This document shows positions 48,420 through 58,632 of a DNA stretch of 64,000 nucleotides, in pieces. Position numbers and translations under genes: made by a program. Where the stretch lies: NCBI RefSeq assembly GCF_000219215.1, contig NC_015726.1, positions 3,720,001 through 3,784,000 on the forward strand, written 5' to 3'. Source of the stretch: Cupriavidus necator N-1. GTDB taxonomy: Bacteria > Pseudomonadota > Gammaproteobacteria > Burkholderiales > Burkholderiaceae. Numbering within the stretch: the stretch's first letter is position 1; each line of letters opens with the position of its first letter. The notes under the pieces were generated by a model. The model searched no databases and had not been told where the DNA came from. It saw only the letters and a list, made by a program, of their open reading frames with translations.

Positions 48420-48839
48420 TCAACTGTGGCAGGCAAGCCTGCCCTGCGCTTCCGGCTGCGCCATATCGGCCAGGATCGGGCAATCCGGCCGGTCATCGCC
48501 GCTGCAGTGCTGCGCCAGCTCGCGCAGCGTGTCGCGCATGGCGGCCAGTTCGGCGATGCGCAGCTCCAGGTCGGCCACATGCCGCAGCGTCAGTGCCTTG
48601 ACGTCGGCGCTGGCGCGGCCGCGGTCATGCCATAGCGACAGCAGGTTGCGGATCTCGTCGAGCGAGAATCCCAGATTACGGGCGCGCCGCACGAAGCGCA
48701 AGGTATGCACCGCGCGTTCGTCATAGCGGCGGTAGCCGCCCTCGGTGCGCGGCGGTGCCGCCACCAGCCCGATCGATTCATAGTGCCGGATCATCTTGGC
48801 CGACACGCCCGACGCCTGCGCCGCTTCGCCGATATTCAT
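48420..48839 (-). CDS. cueR: Copper-responsive MerR-type regulator CueR
   Basis: A 139-residue MerR-family activator. The winged helix start [20 protein letters not shown], followed by ESIGLVAAPPRTEGGYRRYD, is typical. The C-terminal metal loop HCSGDDRPDCPIL has the two cysteines, eight residues apart, that bind Cu(I) in CueR. It bends the 19-bp-spacer promoters of copA and copZ to activate them. Its ATG shares a base with the copA stop (TGATG), so it is coexpressed with copA and amplifies its own response. A GTG one codon earlier is possible. Confidence 0.93.
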   Translation of the reverse strand: MNIGEAAQASGVSAKMIRHYESIGLVAAPPRTEGGYRRYDERAVHTLRFVRRARNLGFSLDEIRNLLSLWHDRGRASADVKALTLRHVADLELRIAELAAMRDTLRELAQHCSGDDRPDCPILADMAQPEAQGRLACHS

Positions 48840-51313
48840 CACTCGCCTCCCTGTGCCGTGGCGGCCCCGGCCTGCGGACGCCAGCGGCGCAGCAGCAGCG
48901 CATTGCTGACCACGCTGACACTGGAGAACGCCATCGCCGCACCCGCCACCACCGGGTTCAGCAACCCGGCCGCGGCCAGCGGAATGCCCACCACGTTGTA
49001 GAAAAAAGCCCAGAACAGGTTCTGCCGGATCTTGCGCACGGTGCGGTGCGAGACCGCCAGCGCATCGGCCACCAGCGCCGGGTCGCCGCGCATCAGCGTG
49101 ATGCCGGCGGCGTGCATGGCCACGTCGGTGCCGGTCGACATGGCAATGCCCACGTCCGCCGCCGCCAGCGCCGGCGCATCGTTGATGCCGTCGCCCACCA
49201 TCGCCACCACCGCGCCATCGCGCCCCAGGGCCTGCACGCGGGCAGCCTTGTCTTCGGGCAGCACCTCAGCCTGCACATCGTCCAGCCCCAGCGCCTGCGC
49301 CACGCGCGCCGCCGCGCCGGCGTTGTCGCCGGTCAGCATCACGGTGCGCACGCCGGCCGCGCGCAGCCGTGCGATCGCCGCCGGCGCGCCCGGCTTGATG
49401 GCATCGCCGAACGCGACCAGCCCGGCCACGCGCGGCGGCGTGGTCTCGACCAGCCACGACACGGTGCGGCCGTCCGCGCGCAACTGGTCCGCCAGCGTTG
49501 CCAGCGTGCCTGCCGCTGCGCCCAGCATTTCACGCAGGCGCTCGCTGCCCAGCTGCAGCGCATGGCCGTCCACCACGCCGGCAATGCCGCGGCCCGGCAG
49601 GGCCTGCACCTCGGTGGCCTGCGGCACGGCAATGCCGCGCGCCTGCGCGGCGGCCAGCACGGCGCGAGCCAGCGGATGCTCGCTGCCGGCCTGCAGCGCG
49701 GCCAGCCGCGCCAGCAGCGCGCTAGCATCGGCATCGGTGGGATCGGCCGCATGCAGCGCCACCACTTCCGGCTTGCCGACCGTGAGCGTGCCGGTCTTGT
49801 CGAATGCCACCACGCTGACGCGGTGCGCCACCTCCAGCGCCTCGGCGTCCTTGATCAAGATGCCGGCGCGTGCGCCGGCGCCGGTACCGGCCATGATCGC
49901 CGTGGGCGTGGCCAGGCCCAGCGCGCACGGGCAGGCGATCACCAGCACCGCCACGGCGTTGAGCAATGCGGTTTCCCAGTCGCCGGCAAAGAGGCCCCAG
50001 CCCAGCACCGTCACCAGTGCAATGCCCAGCACCACCGGCACGAACACCGCGCTGACCTGGTCGACCATGCGCTGGATCGGCGCCTTGGCCGCCTGTGCGT
50101 GCTCGACCATGCGGATGATGCGTGCCAGCACGGTCTCGGCGCCTACCGCCTCGGTGCGCGCAACCAGCAGCCCTTCGAAATTGATGGCACCGCCGGTGAT
50201 GCGGTCGCCGGGCTTCTTCGGCACCGGCACGCTTTCACCGGTCAGCATCGATTCGTCCGCGTGGCTGCTGCCTTCGATCACCTCGGCGTCCACCGGGATG
50301 CGCTCGCCGGGGCGCACTACCACCTCATCGCCCACGCGCACTGCCGCCAGCGGCACGCTCTGCTCCACGCCGCCGCGGCGCACGCGGGCGGTATCGGGAC
50401 GCAGCGCCGCGAGCGCGCGGATGGCATCGGCAGTCTGGCGCTTGGCGCGGGTCTCCAGCCACTTGCCCAGGCGCACCAGGGTGATCACCACTGCCGCGCT
50501 TTCGAAGTACAGGTGCGGCATGGCGTCGGCCGGCGTGCGCCACATCAGCCATAGCGACAGCCCATAGGCCGCCGTCGTGCCCAGCGCCACCAGCAGGTCC
50601 ATATTGCCGGCGCCGGCGCGCACCGCCTTCCAGCCAGCCTTGTAAAAGCGCCAGCCGAACACGAACTGCACCGGGGTGGCCAGCAGCCACTGCACCCATG
50701 CCGGCAGCATCCAGTGCACGCCAAACCATTCCAGCACCATGGGCGCCACCAGCGGCAGCGACAGCGCCGCCGAGAACGCCACCGGCCAGGGGCCGTCCCA
50801 GAAGGCAGTGCCCTGCCCGGCCTGCGGCGCCTGCGATGCGGCATCGGCCACCGGCGTCGCGCCATAGCCGGCGCGCGCTACCGCGGCCACCAGCGCCGCG
50901 GCATCCACCGCGCCGCGCAGCAGGGTGACGCTGGCGCGCTCGGTTGCCAGGTTGACTTGTGCGTCCATCACGCCCGGCACGGCGCGCAGCGCCTTTTCGA
51001 CCCGGGTCACGCACGAGGCGCAGGTCATGTCGGCAATATTCAGTTCGATGGTGTCCTGCGGCACCGTGTAGCCGGCATCGGCCACGGCACGGGCGGCGGC
51101 CGGCAGCACCGCGCCCGAGTCGGCGCGCAGCGTCGCGGCTTCCGTGGCCAGGTTGACGGCCACGTCGCGCACGCCCGGCACACGCGCCAATGCGTTCTCC
51201 ACGCGGCGCACGCACGAGGCGCAGGTCATGCCGTCGACCGGCAGCCGCCATTCGGGCATTTCGTCGGCCGGCCGGACAGGTTGTGACGCGAGCACAGCGC
51301 TGGAATTTGGCAT
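48839..51313 (-). CDS. copA: Copper-exporting P1B-type ATPase CopA
   Basis: An 824-residue ATPase that pumps Cu(I) from the cytoplasm. Two N-terminal metal-binding domains carry [15 protein letters not shown] (near residue 28) and [15 protein letters not shown] (near 95). The ion channel has CPC in [17 protein letters not shown]; the phosphorylated Asp is in [22 protein letters not shown] and a membrane-end region complete it. Residues about 150-165 are a linker. Transcribed divergently from copZ from a CueR promoter, with cueR directly downstream. Confidence 0.96.
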   Translation of the reverse strand: MPNSSAVLASQPVRPADEMPEWRLPVDGMTCASCVRRVENALARVPGVRDVAVNLATEAATLRADSGAVLPAAARAVADAGYTVPQDTIELNIADMTCASCVTRVEKALRAVPGVMDAQVNLATERASVTLLRGAVDAAALVAAVARAGYGATPVADAASQAPQAGQGTAFWDGPWPVAFSAALSLPLVAPMVLEWFGVHWMLPAWVQWLLATPVQFVFGWRFYKAGWKAVRAGAGNMDLLVALGTTAAYGLSLWLMWRTPADAMPHLYFESAAVVITLVRLGKWLETRAKRQTADAIRALAALRPDTARVRRGGVEQSVPLAAVRVGDEVVVRPGERIPVDAEVIEGSSHADESMLTGESVPVPKKPGDRITGGAINFEGLLVARTEAVGAETVLARIIRMVEHAQAAKAPIQRMVDQVSAVFVPVVLGIALVTVLGWGLFAGDWETALLNAVAVLVIACPCALGLATPTAIMAGTGAGARAGILIKDAEALEVAHRVSVVAFDKTGTLTVGKPEVVALHAADPTDADASALLARLAALQAGSEHPLARAVLAAAQARGIAVPQATEVQALPGRGIAGVVDGHALQLGSERLREMLGAAAGTLATLADQLRADGRTVSWLVETTPPRVAGLVAFGDAIKPGAPAAIARLRAAGVRTVMLTGDNAGAAARVAQALGLDDVQAEVLPEDKAARVQALGRDGAVVAMVGDGINDAPALAAADVGIAMSTGTDVAMHAAGITLMRGDPALVADALAVSHRTVRKIRQNLFWAFFYNVVGIPLAAAGLLNPVVAGAAMAFSSVSVVSNALLLRRWRPQAGAATAQGGE

Positions 51314-51345
51314 GGTTCTGAGTCATCCACAGTGTCGATGTCAGC

Positions 51346-51376
51346 ATCATGGACCTTACCATCATTGGAAGGTCAA
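51346..51376 (-). promoter_or_regulatory. CueR-controlled copA promoter
   Basis: On the minus strand TTGACC (51376-51371) and CATGAT (51351-51346) are 19 bases apart, the long spacer required by MerR-type activators. The spacer holds the CueR dyad: ACCTTCC on one side and GGTAAGGT on the other (plus-strand ACCTTACC at 51353-51360 and GGAAGGT at 51367-51373). The transcript would begin about 26 bases before copA. Confidence 0.88.
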
Positions 51377-51425
51377 GGCCGAATGCGCAGGGTGTTACCG
51401 TCACATTGGCGCCAACAAATTCCTC

Positions 51426-51456
51426 TTGCGCTTCCCACCATGGGAAGGTTCAAACT
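51426..51456 (+). promoter_or_regulatory. Probable CueR-controlled copZ promoter
   Basis: TTGCGC (51426-51431) and CAAACT (51451-51456) are 19 bases apart. The spacer contains the dyad CTTCCCA-CCA-TGGGAAG followed by GT, a weaker match to the CueR box than at copA, mainly in the left half. It points at copZ, whose ATG is at 51511. Confidence 0.65.
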
Positions 51457-51510
51457 ATGTCTGTCGCGGCACCCTGCCGCCTTTTCCATCCTGTCCAGGA
51501 GAGTCCCATC

Positions 51511-51711
51511 ATGATCCAGTTCCAGGTCGAAGGCATGTCATGCAACCACTGCGTCGGCGCCATCACGCGTGCCGTGCAGGCGGTCGACCCGGCCGCGCGT
51601 GTCAGCGCGGATGTGCCCGCCCAAGCCGTGCGCGTCGAGAGCGGTGCCGACGCCGAGGCCCTGCGCGATGCCATCGAAGAGGCTGGCTATCCGGTCAAGT
51701 CGGTGGCATAA
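51511..51711 (+). CDS. copZ: Copper chaperone CopZ
   Basis: A 66-residue single heavy-metal-associated domain. The Cu(I)-binding motif GMSCNHCVGAITRAV sits at residues 8-22, and the end is ALRDAIEEAGYPVKS. Too short for most other domains. It shuttles Cu(I) to CopA in the cytoplasm. AGGAG lies before the ATG at 51511. It is divergent from copA and has its own CueR-type promoter and terminator. Confidence 0.94.
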   Translation: MIQFQVEGMSCNHCVGAITRAVQAVDPAARVSADVPAQAVRVESGADAEALRDAIEEAGYPVKSVA

Positions 51712-51736
51712 GCTGGCCACCGCAGCCGCGCCAATA

Positions 51737-51764
51737 AGAAAGGGCACCCCCGGGTGCCCTTTCT
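51737..51764. terminator. Bidirectional terminator between copZ and ompW
   Basis: AGAAAGGGCACC-CCCG-GGTGCCCTTTCT is a perfect 12-base stem. It lies 25 bases after copZ and 18 bases after the convergent ompW stop, so it can end both transcripts. Confidence 0.88.
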
Positions 51765-51782
51765 GCTGTCAGTGTGCCGCGC

Positions 51783-52505
51783 TCAGAAGCGGTAGCCCAC
51801 GTTCAGGAACGTCACCACCGGATCGATCTTGATCTTGGTGTGCGACTGGATCGTCACCGGGCCCGCCTGGGTGGTGAAGGACGCGCGGGTCGACAGCGGC
51901 ACGTACGATACCGACAGGCCGACAAACCAGTTGTCGTTGATGGCGTAGTTGGCGCCAATGTTGAACACCGGGTTCCACGACGCCTTGGCGCTGGCGGTCA
52001 TGCGCGCACCCGGCGCGAACTCGCGGTTCACGAAGTTCTGGTTGCTGATGGTCTCGTCGGTGAACCACGTGTAGTTCACGCCGATGCCGACATAGGGACG
52101 GAACTTGGTCTTGGCATCGAAGAAGTGGTACTTGACCAGCACCGCCGGGCTCCACTGCTTGACCGAACCGAGCTTGCCATACTGCGCATAGTTGCCGGTG
52201 CCCTTGACGTCGTGCTTGGGCGGAATGCCCGCGATGATTTCGCCGGAGATGTTGTCGGTGAAGTAGTGCGAGAAGGCCAGTCCCAGCGTGTCGGCGGACT
52301 CGATCTCCGCGCCGGTGTTCGGCCGGGTCATGCCGACCGGGCGGCCGTTGATGCTGTCGACGGTCAGCGGGTCGGCGGAGCTGTTCGGCATCACGCGGAA
52401 CCAGCCCAGGCTGACGATATTGCTGCCGGCCGATTGCGCGTGTGCGGCTCCGGCCAGCGCCATGACAGCGCCTGCCGCCAGCATCTTCTTATAGGTGAAT
52501 TTCAT
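51783..52505 (-). CDS. OmpW-family outer membrane protein
   Basis: A 240-residue small beta-barrel. The signal peptide MKFTYKKMLAAGAVMALAGA ends at AHAQ. The family hallmarks are a short periplasmic N-terminal stretch, alternating polar/hydrophobic strands (FRPYVGIGVNYTWFTDE, WFVGLSVSYVPLSTRA), and a C-terminal aromatic residue in NVGYRF, needed for BAM-mediated assembly. OmpW barrels conduct small hydrophobic molecules. The ATG at 52505 has AAGAGGA upstream. Confidence 0.9.
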   Translation of the reverse strand: MKFTYKKMLAAGAVMALAGAAHAQSAGSNIVSLGWFRVMPNSSADPLTVDSINGRPVGMTRPNTGAEIESADTLGLAFSHYFTDNISGEIIAGIPPKHDVKGTGNYAQYGKLGSVKQWSPAVLVKYHFFDAKTKFRPYVGIGVNYTWFTDETISNQNFVNREFAPGARMTASAKASWNPVFNIGANYAINDNWFVGLSVSYVPLSTRASFTTQAGPVTIQSHTKIKIDPVVTFLNVGYRF

Positions 52506-52706
52506 AGTCCTCTTACTCCTCATTCGGTTACTGCCGTGTGCATTATCCGGCCAGCCGGCGCACGACTGTTTCACCGATGACACTGATTCGTAGAGGACGC
52601 CCCCTAAAGGGAGGGTTAACCACTAAAAAATCCGGACGGAAATGGCTCACAAGACTCTTTGCCGCAGCATCGGCGCAACGGTTTATGTTCACGCGCCGGA
52701 AGAAAC

Positions 52707-52764
52707 CCTCGAATAAGCGAGGTTTTATGGGGCTGGCGCGCAACAGAAGCTGCCTGCCAGCCCC
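52707..52764 (-). terminator. Tandem hairpins after the alkyl-sulfatase gene
   Basis: GGGGCTGGC/GCCAGCCCC (52729-52737 and 52756-52764), then CCTCG/CGAGG (52707-52711 and 52718-52722). The larger starts 13 bases past the sulfatase stop. Neither has a good T-tract on the minus strand, so termination is likely but not certain. Confidence 0.5.
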
Positions 52765-52776
52765 ACCCCGATGCCG

Positions 52777-54768
52777 TCAGGGCGTCACGATGCTGAAGTT
52801 CGGCTCGGACTTGTCCATCAGCACCGTCCACGCCGCCAGCGCCTGCGGGTCGCCGTCCACGCGGGCGCGGCCCGCCTGAGTCTCGGTCTGCAGCGTGGTC
52901 TGGCCGGCCAGCACCCCCATCAGCACGGCGCGCGGCATGGTCAGCGTGGCCTGCGGGGACGCGTGCTGCGCGTCGGGCTTGTAGCGGAACACGCCGTTCT
53001 CCACCGTCAGCGCAAAGCGCTTGCCGGTGTCCGGCTGTACCCAGTTCAGCGCCAGCGTCTTGCCCGCAGCGCGGTCGCCGTTCAGGCTGATCGCCAGGAA
53101 ATCCAGGAACATGGTGTCGGTCATGGCGCGCAGCACGTCCGGGCTGCCGGCGCGGCGGCCGGCCGGGGGCGGGCCACTGCGCAGTTCGGCGGCACCGGTC
53201 AGGTAGGCATTGCGCCAGGTCGAGGATTCGGCCTGGTAGCCGAGTTGCTCCAGCGCGTCGGCTTCCAGCTGGCGGGCAGCCTGGTTGGACGGATCGGCAA
53301 AGACCACGTGCTTGACCACCTCGGCCACCCAGCGGTATTCGCCACGCGCGTACGCCGCGCGCGCCTGCTCCAGCACGCGCGCCGCGCCGCCCATGAATTC
53401 GACGTAGCGCTTGCCAGCCTCTTCCGGCGGCAGCGGGTTCAGGTTGGCAGGGTTGGCGTCATACCAGCCGAGGTAGCGCTGGTACACCGCCTTGGCGTTG
53501 TGGCTGACGGTGCCGTAGTAATCGCGCAGATGCCATTCGGCCGCCAGCGACGGTGGCAGCTTCACGCGCTCGGCGATCTCGGCCGGCACGTAGCCCATGT
53601 TGGCCAGCCGCAGCGACTGGTCGTGGATGTACTTGTAGCCGTCGCGCTGCTTGCCCAGGTAGGTGACGATGTCCTGGCGGCCCCAGGTAGGCCAGTGGTG
53701 CTGGGCGAACAGGACCTCGGCGCGGCCGCCGAAGCGGTCGATGGTCTCGTCCAGCGCGCGCCACCACTGGTTGGCGTCGCGCACCTGGGCGCCGCGGATG
53801 GTGTACAGGTTGTGCAGGTTGTGGGTGGCGTCCTCGGCGGCACATAGTGCCCTCCACTGCGGGAAGTACATCAGCATCTCGGCCGGGGCCTCGGTGCCCG
53901 GCGCCATCAGGAATTCGATCTGCACGCCGTCGATGGTGCGCGTGTCACCGGTCTTGTGGATCAGGTCCGTCGGCGGGATCAGCGTCACCGTGCCGTGCGC
54001 CACCCCCTTGCCCAGCCCCGCATCCACCTGCCCGGTGGCCGAGCGCGGCAGGTTGAAGCCATACATGTACTGCGCGCGGCGGCTCATGGCGTTGCCGGCG
54101 AAGACGTTCTCGCTGACAGCCTCTTCCATGAAGCCTTCCGGGGCCACCACCTTGACCCGCCCGGCCTTGACGTCGTCTTCGCTGACGACACCCTTGACCC
54201 CGCCGAAGTGGTCGCCGTGGCTGTGCGTATAGATCACCGCGACCACGGGCTTCCTGGGCCGGTGCTTGAAGTACAGGTCGAGCCCGGCGCGAGAGGTCTC
54301 CATCGCGGTCAGCGGATCGATCACGATCAGGCCGGTATCGCCCTCGATGATCGTCATGTTGGCAATATCGAAGCCACGGATCTGGTAGATCCGATCCGTC
54401 ACCTGGAACAGCCCGTTGTGCATGTTCAGCTGCGCCTGGCGCCACAGGCTGGGGTTCACGGTGGCCGGCGCCCGGTCTTGCTTGAGGAAGCCGTAGGGAT
54501 CCAGCGCCCACACCACATTGCCCTTGGCGTCGCGGATCTCGGTGTTGTCCAGCGTGCCGATAAAACCACGGCGCGCGGCCTCGAAGTCACGCCGGTCCTG
54601 GAACGGCAGTTGCTGCAGCACGGCCGCATTGGCATGCGCGGTAGCATCGGTGGCGGGATTGCCCGCGGTGGCCGGGGCAGGTGCGGCGCCGGCGGTGCCG
54701 GCAAAGCTCATGGCGGCTGCAGCCAGCGCGGCGGCGGCGGCTGCGGCAATGGCAGTCGGGTACGACAT
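52777..54768 (-). CDS. Metallo-beta-lactamase-fold alkyl-sulfatase (SdsA1-like)
   Basis: A 663-residue secreted protein. Signal peptide residues 1-30 (ends AAP/TAGAAP region), then the zinc site in IYTHSHGDHFGGVKGVV near residue 180, a second metal-binding region CAAEDATHNLHNLYT and HHWPTWG around 300-370, an alkyl-sulfatase dimerisation helical region, and a C-terminal SCP2-like domain. Length is close to Pseudomonas SdsA1 (about 658). It would cleave primary or secondary alkyl sulfates such as SDS into alcohol and sulfate in the periplasm. GGAGA precedes the ATG at 54768. A divergent TetR regulator lies upstream. Confidence 0.9.
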   Translation of the reverse strand: MSYPTAIAAAAAAALAAAAMSFAGTAGAAPAPATAGNPATDATAHANAAVLQQLPFQDRRDFEAARRGFIGTLDNTEIRDAKGNVVWALDPYGFLKQDRAPATVNPSLWRQAQLNMHNGLFQVTDRIYQIRGFDIANMTIIEGDTGLIVIDPLTAMETSRAGLDLYFKHRPRKPVVAVIYTHSHGDHFGGVKGVVSEDDVKAGRVKVVAPEGFMEEAVSENVFAGNAMSRRAQYMYGFNLPRSATGQVDAGLGKGVAHGTVTLIPPTDLIHKTGDTRTIDGVQIEFLMAPGTEAPAEMLMYFPQWRALCAAEDATHNLHNLYTIRGAQVRDANQWWRALDETIDRFGGRAEVLFAQHHWPTWGRQDIVTYLGKQRDGYKYIHDQSLRLANMGYVPAEIAERVKLPPSLAAEWHLRDYYGTVSHNAKAVYQRYLGWYDANPANLNPLPPEEAGKRYVEFMGGAARVLEQARAAYARGEYRWVAEVVKHVVFADPSNQAARQLEADALEQLGYQAESSTWRNAYLTGAAELRSGPPPAGRRAGSPDVLRAMTDTMFLDFLAISLNGDRAAGKTLALNWVQPDTGKRFALTVENGVFRYKPDAQHASPQATLTMPRAVLMGVLAGQTTLQTETQAGRARVDGDPQALAAWTVLMDKSEPNFSIVTP

Positions 54769-54821
54769 CCTGGTCTCCTGGAAATCCTGGGCCGGATGTC
54801 CGTATCCGGCCTGCAATGCTT

Positions 54822-54850
54822 CTGTAATTGTGCTGAACGTTCAGTACAAT
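54822..54850. promoter_or_regulatory. TetR operator overlapping the sulfatase promoter
   Basis: The palindrome CTGAACGTTCAG is at 54833-54844 and extends with one mismatch to GTGCTGAAC/GTTCAGTAC. On the minus strand TTGTAC (54850-54845), 17 bases and TACAGA (54827-54822) make a plausible promoter for the sulfatase that the operator fills. Binding by the adjacent TetR protein is inferred. Confidence 0.6.
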
Positions 54851-54948
54851 ACTGGAGTTTGCTGGCAGACCCCGGCCGCTGTCAAATAGGCATCCGGCCC
54901 GAATATTCCTGATTTGCCGCCGGCACCACCTGTCTTTCGCCCCCGCCC

Positions 54949-55581
54949 ATGCCACCGACCCGCCCGGCCGCACAAAAGCCTCCAGCCTCCGTCACCAAGA
55001 ACCGCCGCGGTCTGGAAACCCGCGAACGCGTCATTGCTGTGACGCGCGGGCTGATCAGCGCGCACGGCTACGCCGAGGTGACCCTCGACCAGATCTCCGC
55101 CGAGGCCGGCGTGGCCAAGAGCAGCCTGCTGTGGCATTTCGGCAGCAAGGAAATGCTGCTGGCGGAAGCCGCAACCAGCTTGTTCCGGGATATCGGCGAG
55201 GGGCTGGGCGCAGAGCCGCACCGGGGCAAGACCGCGGCGCGGCGGCTGGAAAACGCCTTCGACCGGGTGGCCGACTATTTCACGGCCAATCCGGAAGCCA
55301 AGGGTGTCGTGCTGGCCCTGCTGTTCTCAGGCAGCGTACCGCCCAGCGTGCGCGAGGAGATCCGCCGCAGCTGGGACGCGCATATGCAGGACCTGGTCGA
55401 TGCGCTGTCCTCACCCGGGCGCCCGCTGCCCGCGCCGATGGCGCGCCTGATGGTGGCGACCATCCACGGCTGCTACTGCCACTGGTATGCCAGCGACCGC
55501 AGCGAACCGATCGCCGGCTTCCTGGCACCGGCGCGCGAGCTGTTCAGCGCCTGGCTGCGCGCCAGGGACGGCGGCGAGTAA
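54949..55581 (+). CDS. TetR-family regulator divergent from the alkyl-sulfatase
   Basis: A 210-residue TetR regulator. The N-terminal helix-turn-helix is LETRERVIAVTRGLISAHGY followed by AEVTLDQISAEAGVAKSSLL and WHFGSKEMLLAEA, and a variable ligand domain follows. A proline- and lysine-rich N-terminal tail of about 20 residues precedes it. Divergent from the sulfatase with a palindrome between them, so it probably represses the sulfatase until an alkyl sulfate or alcohol is present. Its stop touches the stop of the convergent gene. Confidence 0.88.
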   Translation: MPPTRPAAQKPPASVTKNRRGLETRERVIAVTRGLISAHGYAEVTLDQISAEAGVAKSSLLWHFGSKEMLLAEAATSLFRDIGEGLGAEPHRGKTAARRLENAFDRVADYFTANPEAKGVVLALLFSGSVPPSVREEIRRSWDAHMQDLVDALSSPGRPLPAPMARLMVATIHGCYCHWYASDRSEPIAGFLAPARELFSAWLRARDGGE

Positions 55582-56535
55582 TCATCCGCGGCTGGCCAGC
55601 ACGCAAGCGGCCAGGTCCCACAGCGCGTAGCCCACGCTCTTGAACACCAGCGGGCTGCCAGCCCGCGCACGGATGGCATCGGCCCGCAGGATCGCGGTCT
55701 CGAAAGGCTGCACGTCGGCCCAGTCGATGCCGGCCTGCAGCAGGTCGCCGGCCTCGTCCTCGATACCGAACAGGGTATCGGCCAGCAGCCGGCCGCTATC
55801 CGCGGCCACGTGGCATAGCGCCGGCGGCAGTTCGCACATGTCCGGCCGGAACGCACCGACTGCGGCAATGAAGTGATCGTCGCGCCAGAGGCCGCTGTCC
55901 AGGTCCGGCACCACCGGGCTGCGGCTGGACGTGACCGTGACCACCATCGATACACGCGGCAATACCGCCGCGGCCGACTCGGCCACCTGTGCTTCCACGC
56001 CCAGCGTGCGCGCGTGCGCAGCCAGCGCCTCGGCCTTGTCGCGCGTGCGCGAATGCAGCCACACCTTGCGCACGCCCAGCCCGGCCACGAAGGCCTCCAG
56101 GTGCGTCAATGCCTGCACCCCGGCACCGACGACCAGCAGCTCGCCGTCCGTGCGCGCGGCAAAACACTGCGCCGCCAGCAGCGACACGGCCGCGGTGCGC
56201 CGTCCCGTCACCGTGGGGCCGTCGAGCATGGCGATGCGCTGGCCGGTGTGCGCGTCGGCCACCACCACCTCGCCGAGGATATTGGGCAGCCCGCGCTGCG
56301 GGTTGCCGGGATGGACGGTGATGTTCTTGGTCATCACCAGGCTGCGGTTGCGCGCGGGCATCACCAGCAGCGTGCCTTCGCCACCTTGCGCATCGCCCAC
56401 CGGCAGCGCAATGCGCGGCGGCGCCATGGCGGTGCCGTCGCGCAGCTCGGCCAGCATGTCGGCGATGGCCTGCGCCAGTTCGGGATACGGCAGGCGCGCC
56501 GCCGTGCTGGCGGCATCGAGGGGGACGAGGGACAT
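55582..56535 (-). CDS. Ornithine cyclodeaminase / mu-crystallin family protein
   Basis: A 317-residue NAD(P)-binding protein of the OCD family. The Rossmann start is GELLVVGAGVQALTHLEAF near residue 131; TKNITVHPGNPQRGLPN near residue 69 provides the conserved lysine area; MLDGPTVTGRRTAAVSLLA is typical. Members act as ornithine cyclodeaminase, alanine dehydrogenase or pyrroline/piperideine-2-carboxylate reductase; which one cannot be told. GGAG precedes the ATG at 56535. It begins 59 bases after the aldo/keto reductase stop on the upstream side. Confidence 0.9.
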   Translation of the reverse strand: MSLVPLDAASTAARLPYPELAQAIADMLAELRDGTAMAPPRIALPVGDAQGGEGTLLVMPARNRSLVMTKNITVHPGNPQRGLPNILGEVVVADAHTGQRIAMLDGPTVTGRRTAAVSLLAAQCFAARTDGELLVVGAGVQALTHLEAFVAGLGVRKVWLHSRTRDKAEALAAHARTLGVEAQVAESAAAVLPRVSMVVTVTSSRSPVVPDLDSGLWRDDHFIAAVGAFRPDMCELPPALCHVAADSGRLLADTLFGIEDEAGDLLQAGIDWADVQPFETAILRADAIRARAGSPLVFKSVGYALWDLAACVLASRG

Positions 56536-56594
56536 GCTCTGGCTCCGGCAAGATGTTGCGAAGCGCCATTATTGCGCATGCCCGGCCATGCGCT

Positions 56595-57608
<1,014 letters not shown>

Positions 57609-57708
57609 CGAGGGCTCCTGTTGGCCGGTCGGGCACCGGCGGTGCATCGGATGGGGCAAGTATGGGCACTCGACCCGCGCGGAAACAGCGTGCTACGCTG
57701 CATGTATC

Positions 57709-58632
57709 ATGAAGCCAGACTTCACAATCGATATCGATTCCCTGCCCGCGCTGGCCGCGTTCACGCGCGTGGCGCGGCTCGGCAGCTTTACCGCCGCCGC
57801 TGCTGCGCTGGCGGTCAGCCCCTCGGCGGTCTCGCAGACCATTCGCCAGCTGGAAGCGCGCGTGGGCGTGCGGCTGCTGCAGCGGACCACCCGCAGCGTC
57901 GGCCTGACCGAAGCCGGGGCCGCGTTGCTGGCGCGCGTGGAGCCGGCGCTGGCAGAAATCGGCGCCGCCACCGACGATATCCGCCAGCAGCGCGACATGC
58001 CAGCCGGCACGCTGCGGCTGACCACCCCGACCACCGCCGGCGCGCTGGTGCTGCGGCCGCTGCTGGCCGACTTCATGCGCGCCTGCCCCGCCATCACCGT
58101 CGACGTGATCACCGACGACCGTTTCGCCGACCTGGTGGCCGAAGGCTTTGACGCGGGGCTGCGCCTGGGCGAAGCCTTGCAGCGTGACATGGTCGCGATC
58201 CCCGTCACCGGCCCGCTGCGCATGGTGGTGGCCGCCTCGCCCGATTACTTTGCCCGCCATGGCACGCCGCGCCATCCGCGCGACCTGCACGCGCATGCCG
58301 GCCTGCAGTACCGCTTTGGCCCGCACGGCAGCGTCTATCGCTGGGAGTTCGTCGAGGACGGCCGCACCGTTACCGTGGCCACGCGCCCCGCGCTAATCGC
58401 CAACGACAAGACCCTGCTGCATCAGGCGGCGCTCGACGGCATGGGGCTGATCTACGAATTCCCGGTCCATATCCAGCCGGCGCTGGACAGCGGCCGGCTG
58501 GTCACTGTGCTCGACGCCTGGCTGCCGCCGTTCGACGGCTTCTACCTGTACTACCCGGGCCGCGTGTTGATGCCGCCCAAGCTGCGCATATTCGTCGATT
58601 TCCTGAAAGCGCGCGCCGGCCTCAGCGCCTAG
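57709..58632 (+). CDS. LysR-family regulator divergent from the aldo/keto reductase
   Basis: A 307-residue LysR-type regulator with helix-turn-helix LPALAAFTRVARLGSFTAAA and AVSPSAVSQTIRQLEARVGV, then a ligand domain (VLRPLLADFMRACPAITVDV) like that of the AaeR/DhcR group. The ATG at 57709 has no ribosome site, and TACGCT is just upstream, so the mRNA may be short-leadered or leaderless. It probably controls the aldo/keto reductase. Its end overlaps the end of pbpC by 11 bases. Confidence 0.9.
   Translation: MKPDFTIDIDSLPALAAFTRVARLGSFTAAAAALAVSPSAVSQTIRQLEARVGVRLLQRTTRSVGLTEAGAALLARVEPALAEIGAATDDIRQQRDMPAGTLRLTTPTTAGALVLRPLLADFMRACPAITVDVITDDRFADLVAEGFDAGLRLGEALQRDMVAIPVTGPLRMVVAASPDYFARHGTPRHPRDLHAHAGLQYRFGPHGSVYRWEFVEDGRTVTVATRPALIANDKTLLHQAALDGMGLIYEFPVHIQPALDSGRLVTVLDAWLPPFDGFYLYYPGRVLMPPKLRIFVDFLKARAGLSA

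Noticed and set aside
49032..50567. A 511-residue plus-strand frame within copA
   Set aside because: It is antisense to a complete copA and has no recognisable domain; a shadow of GC codon bias.
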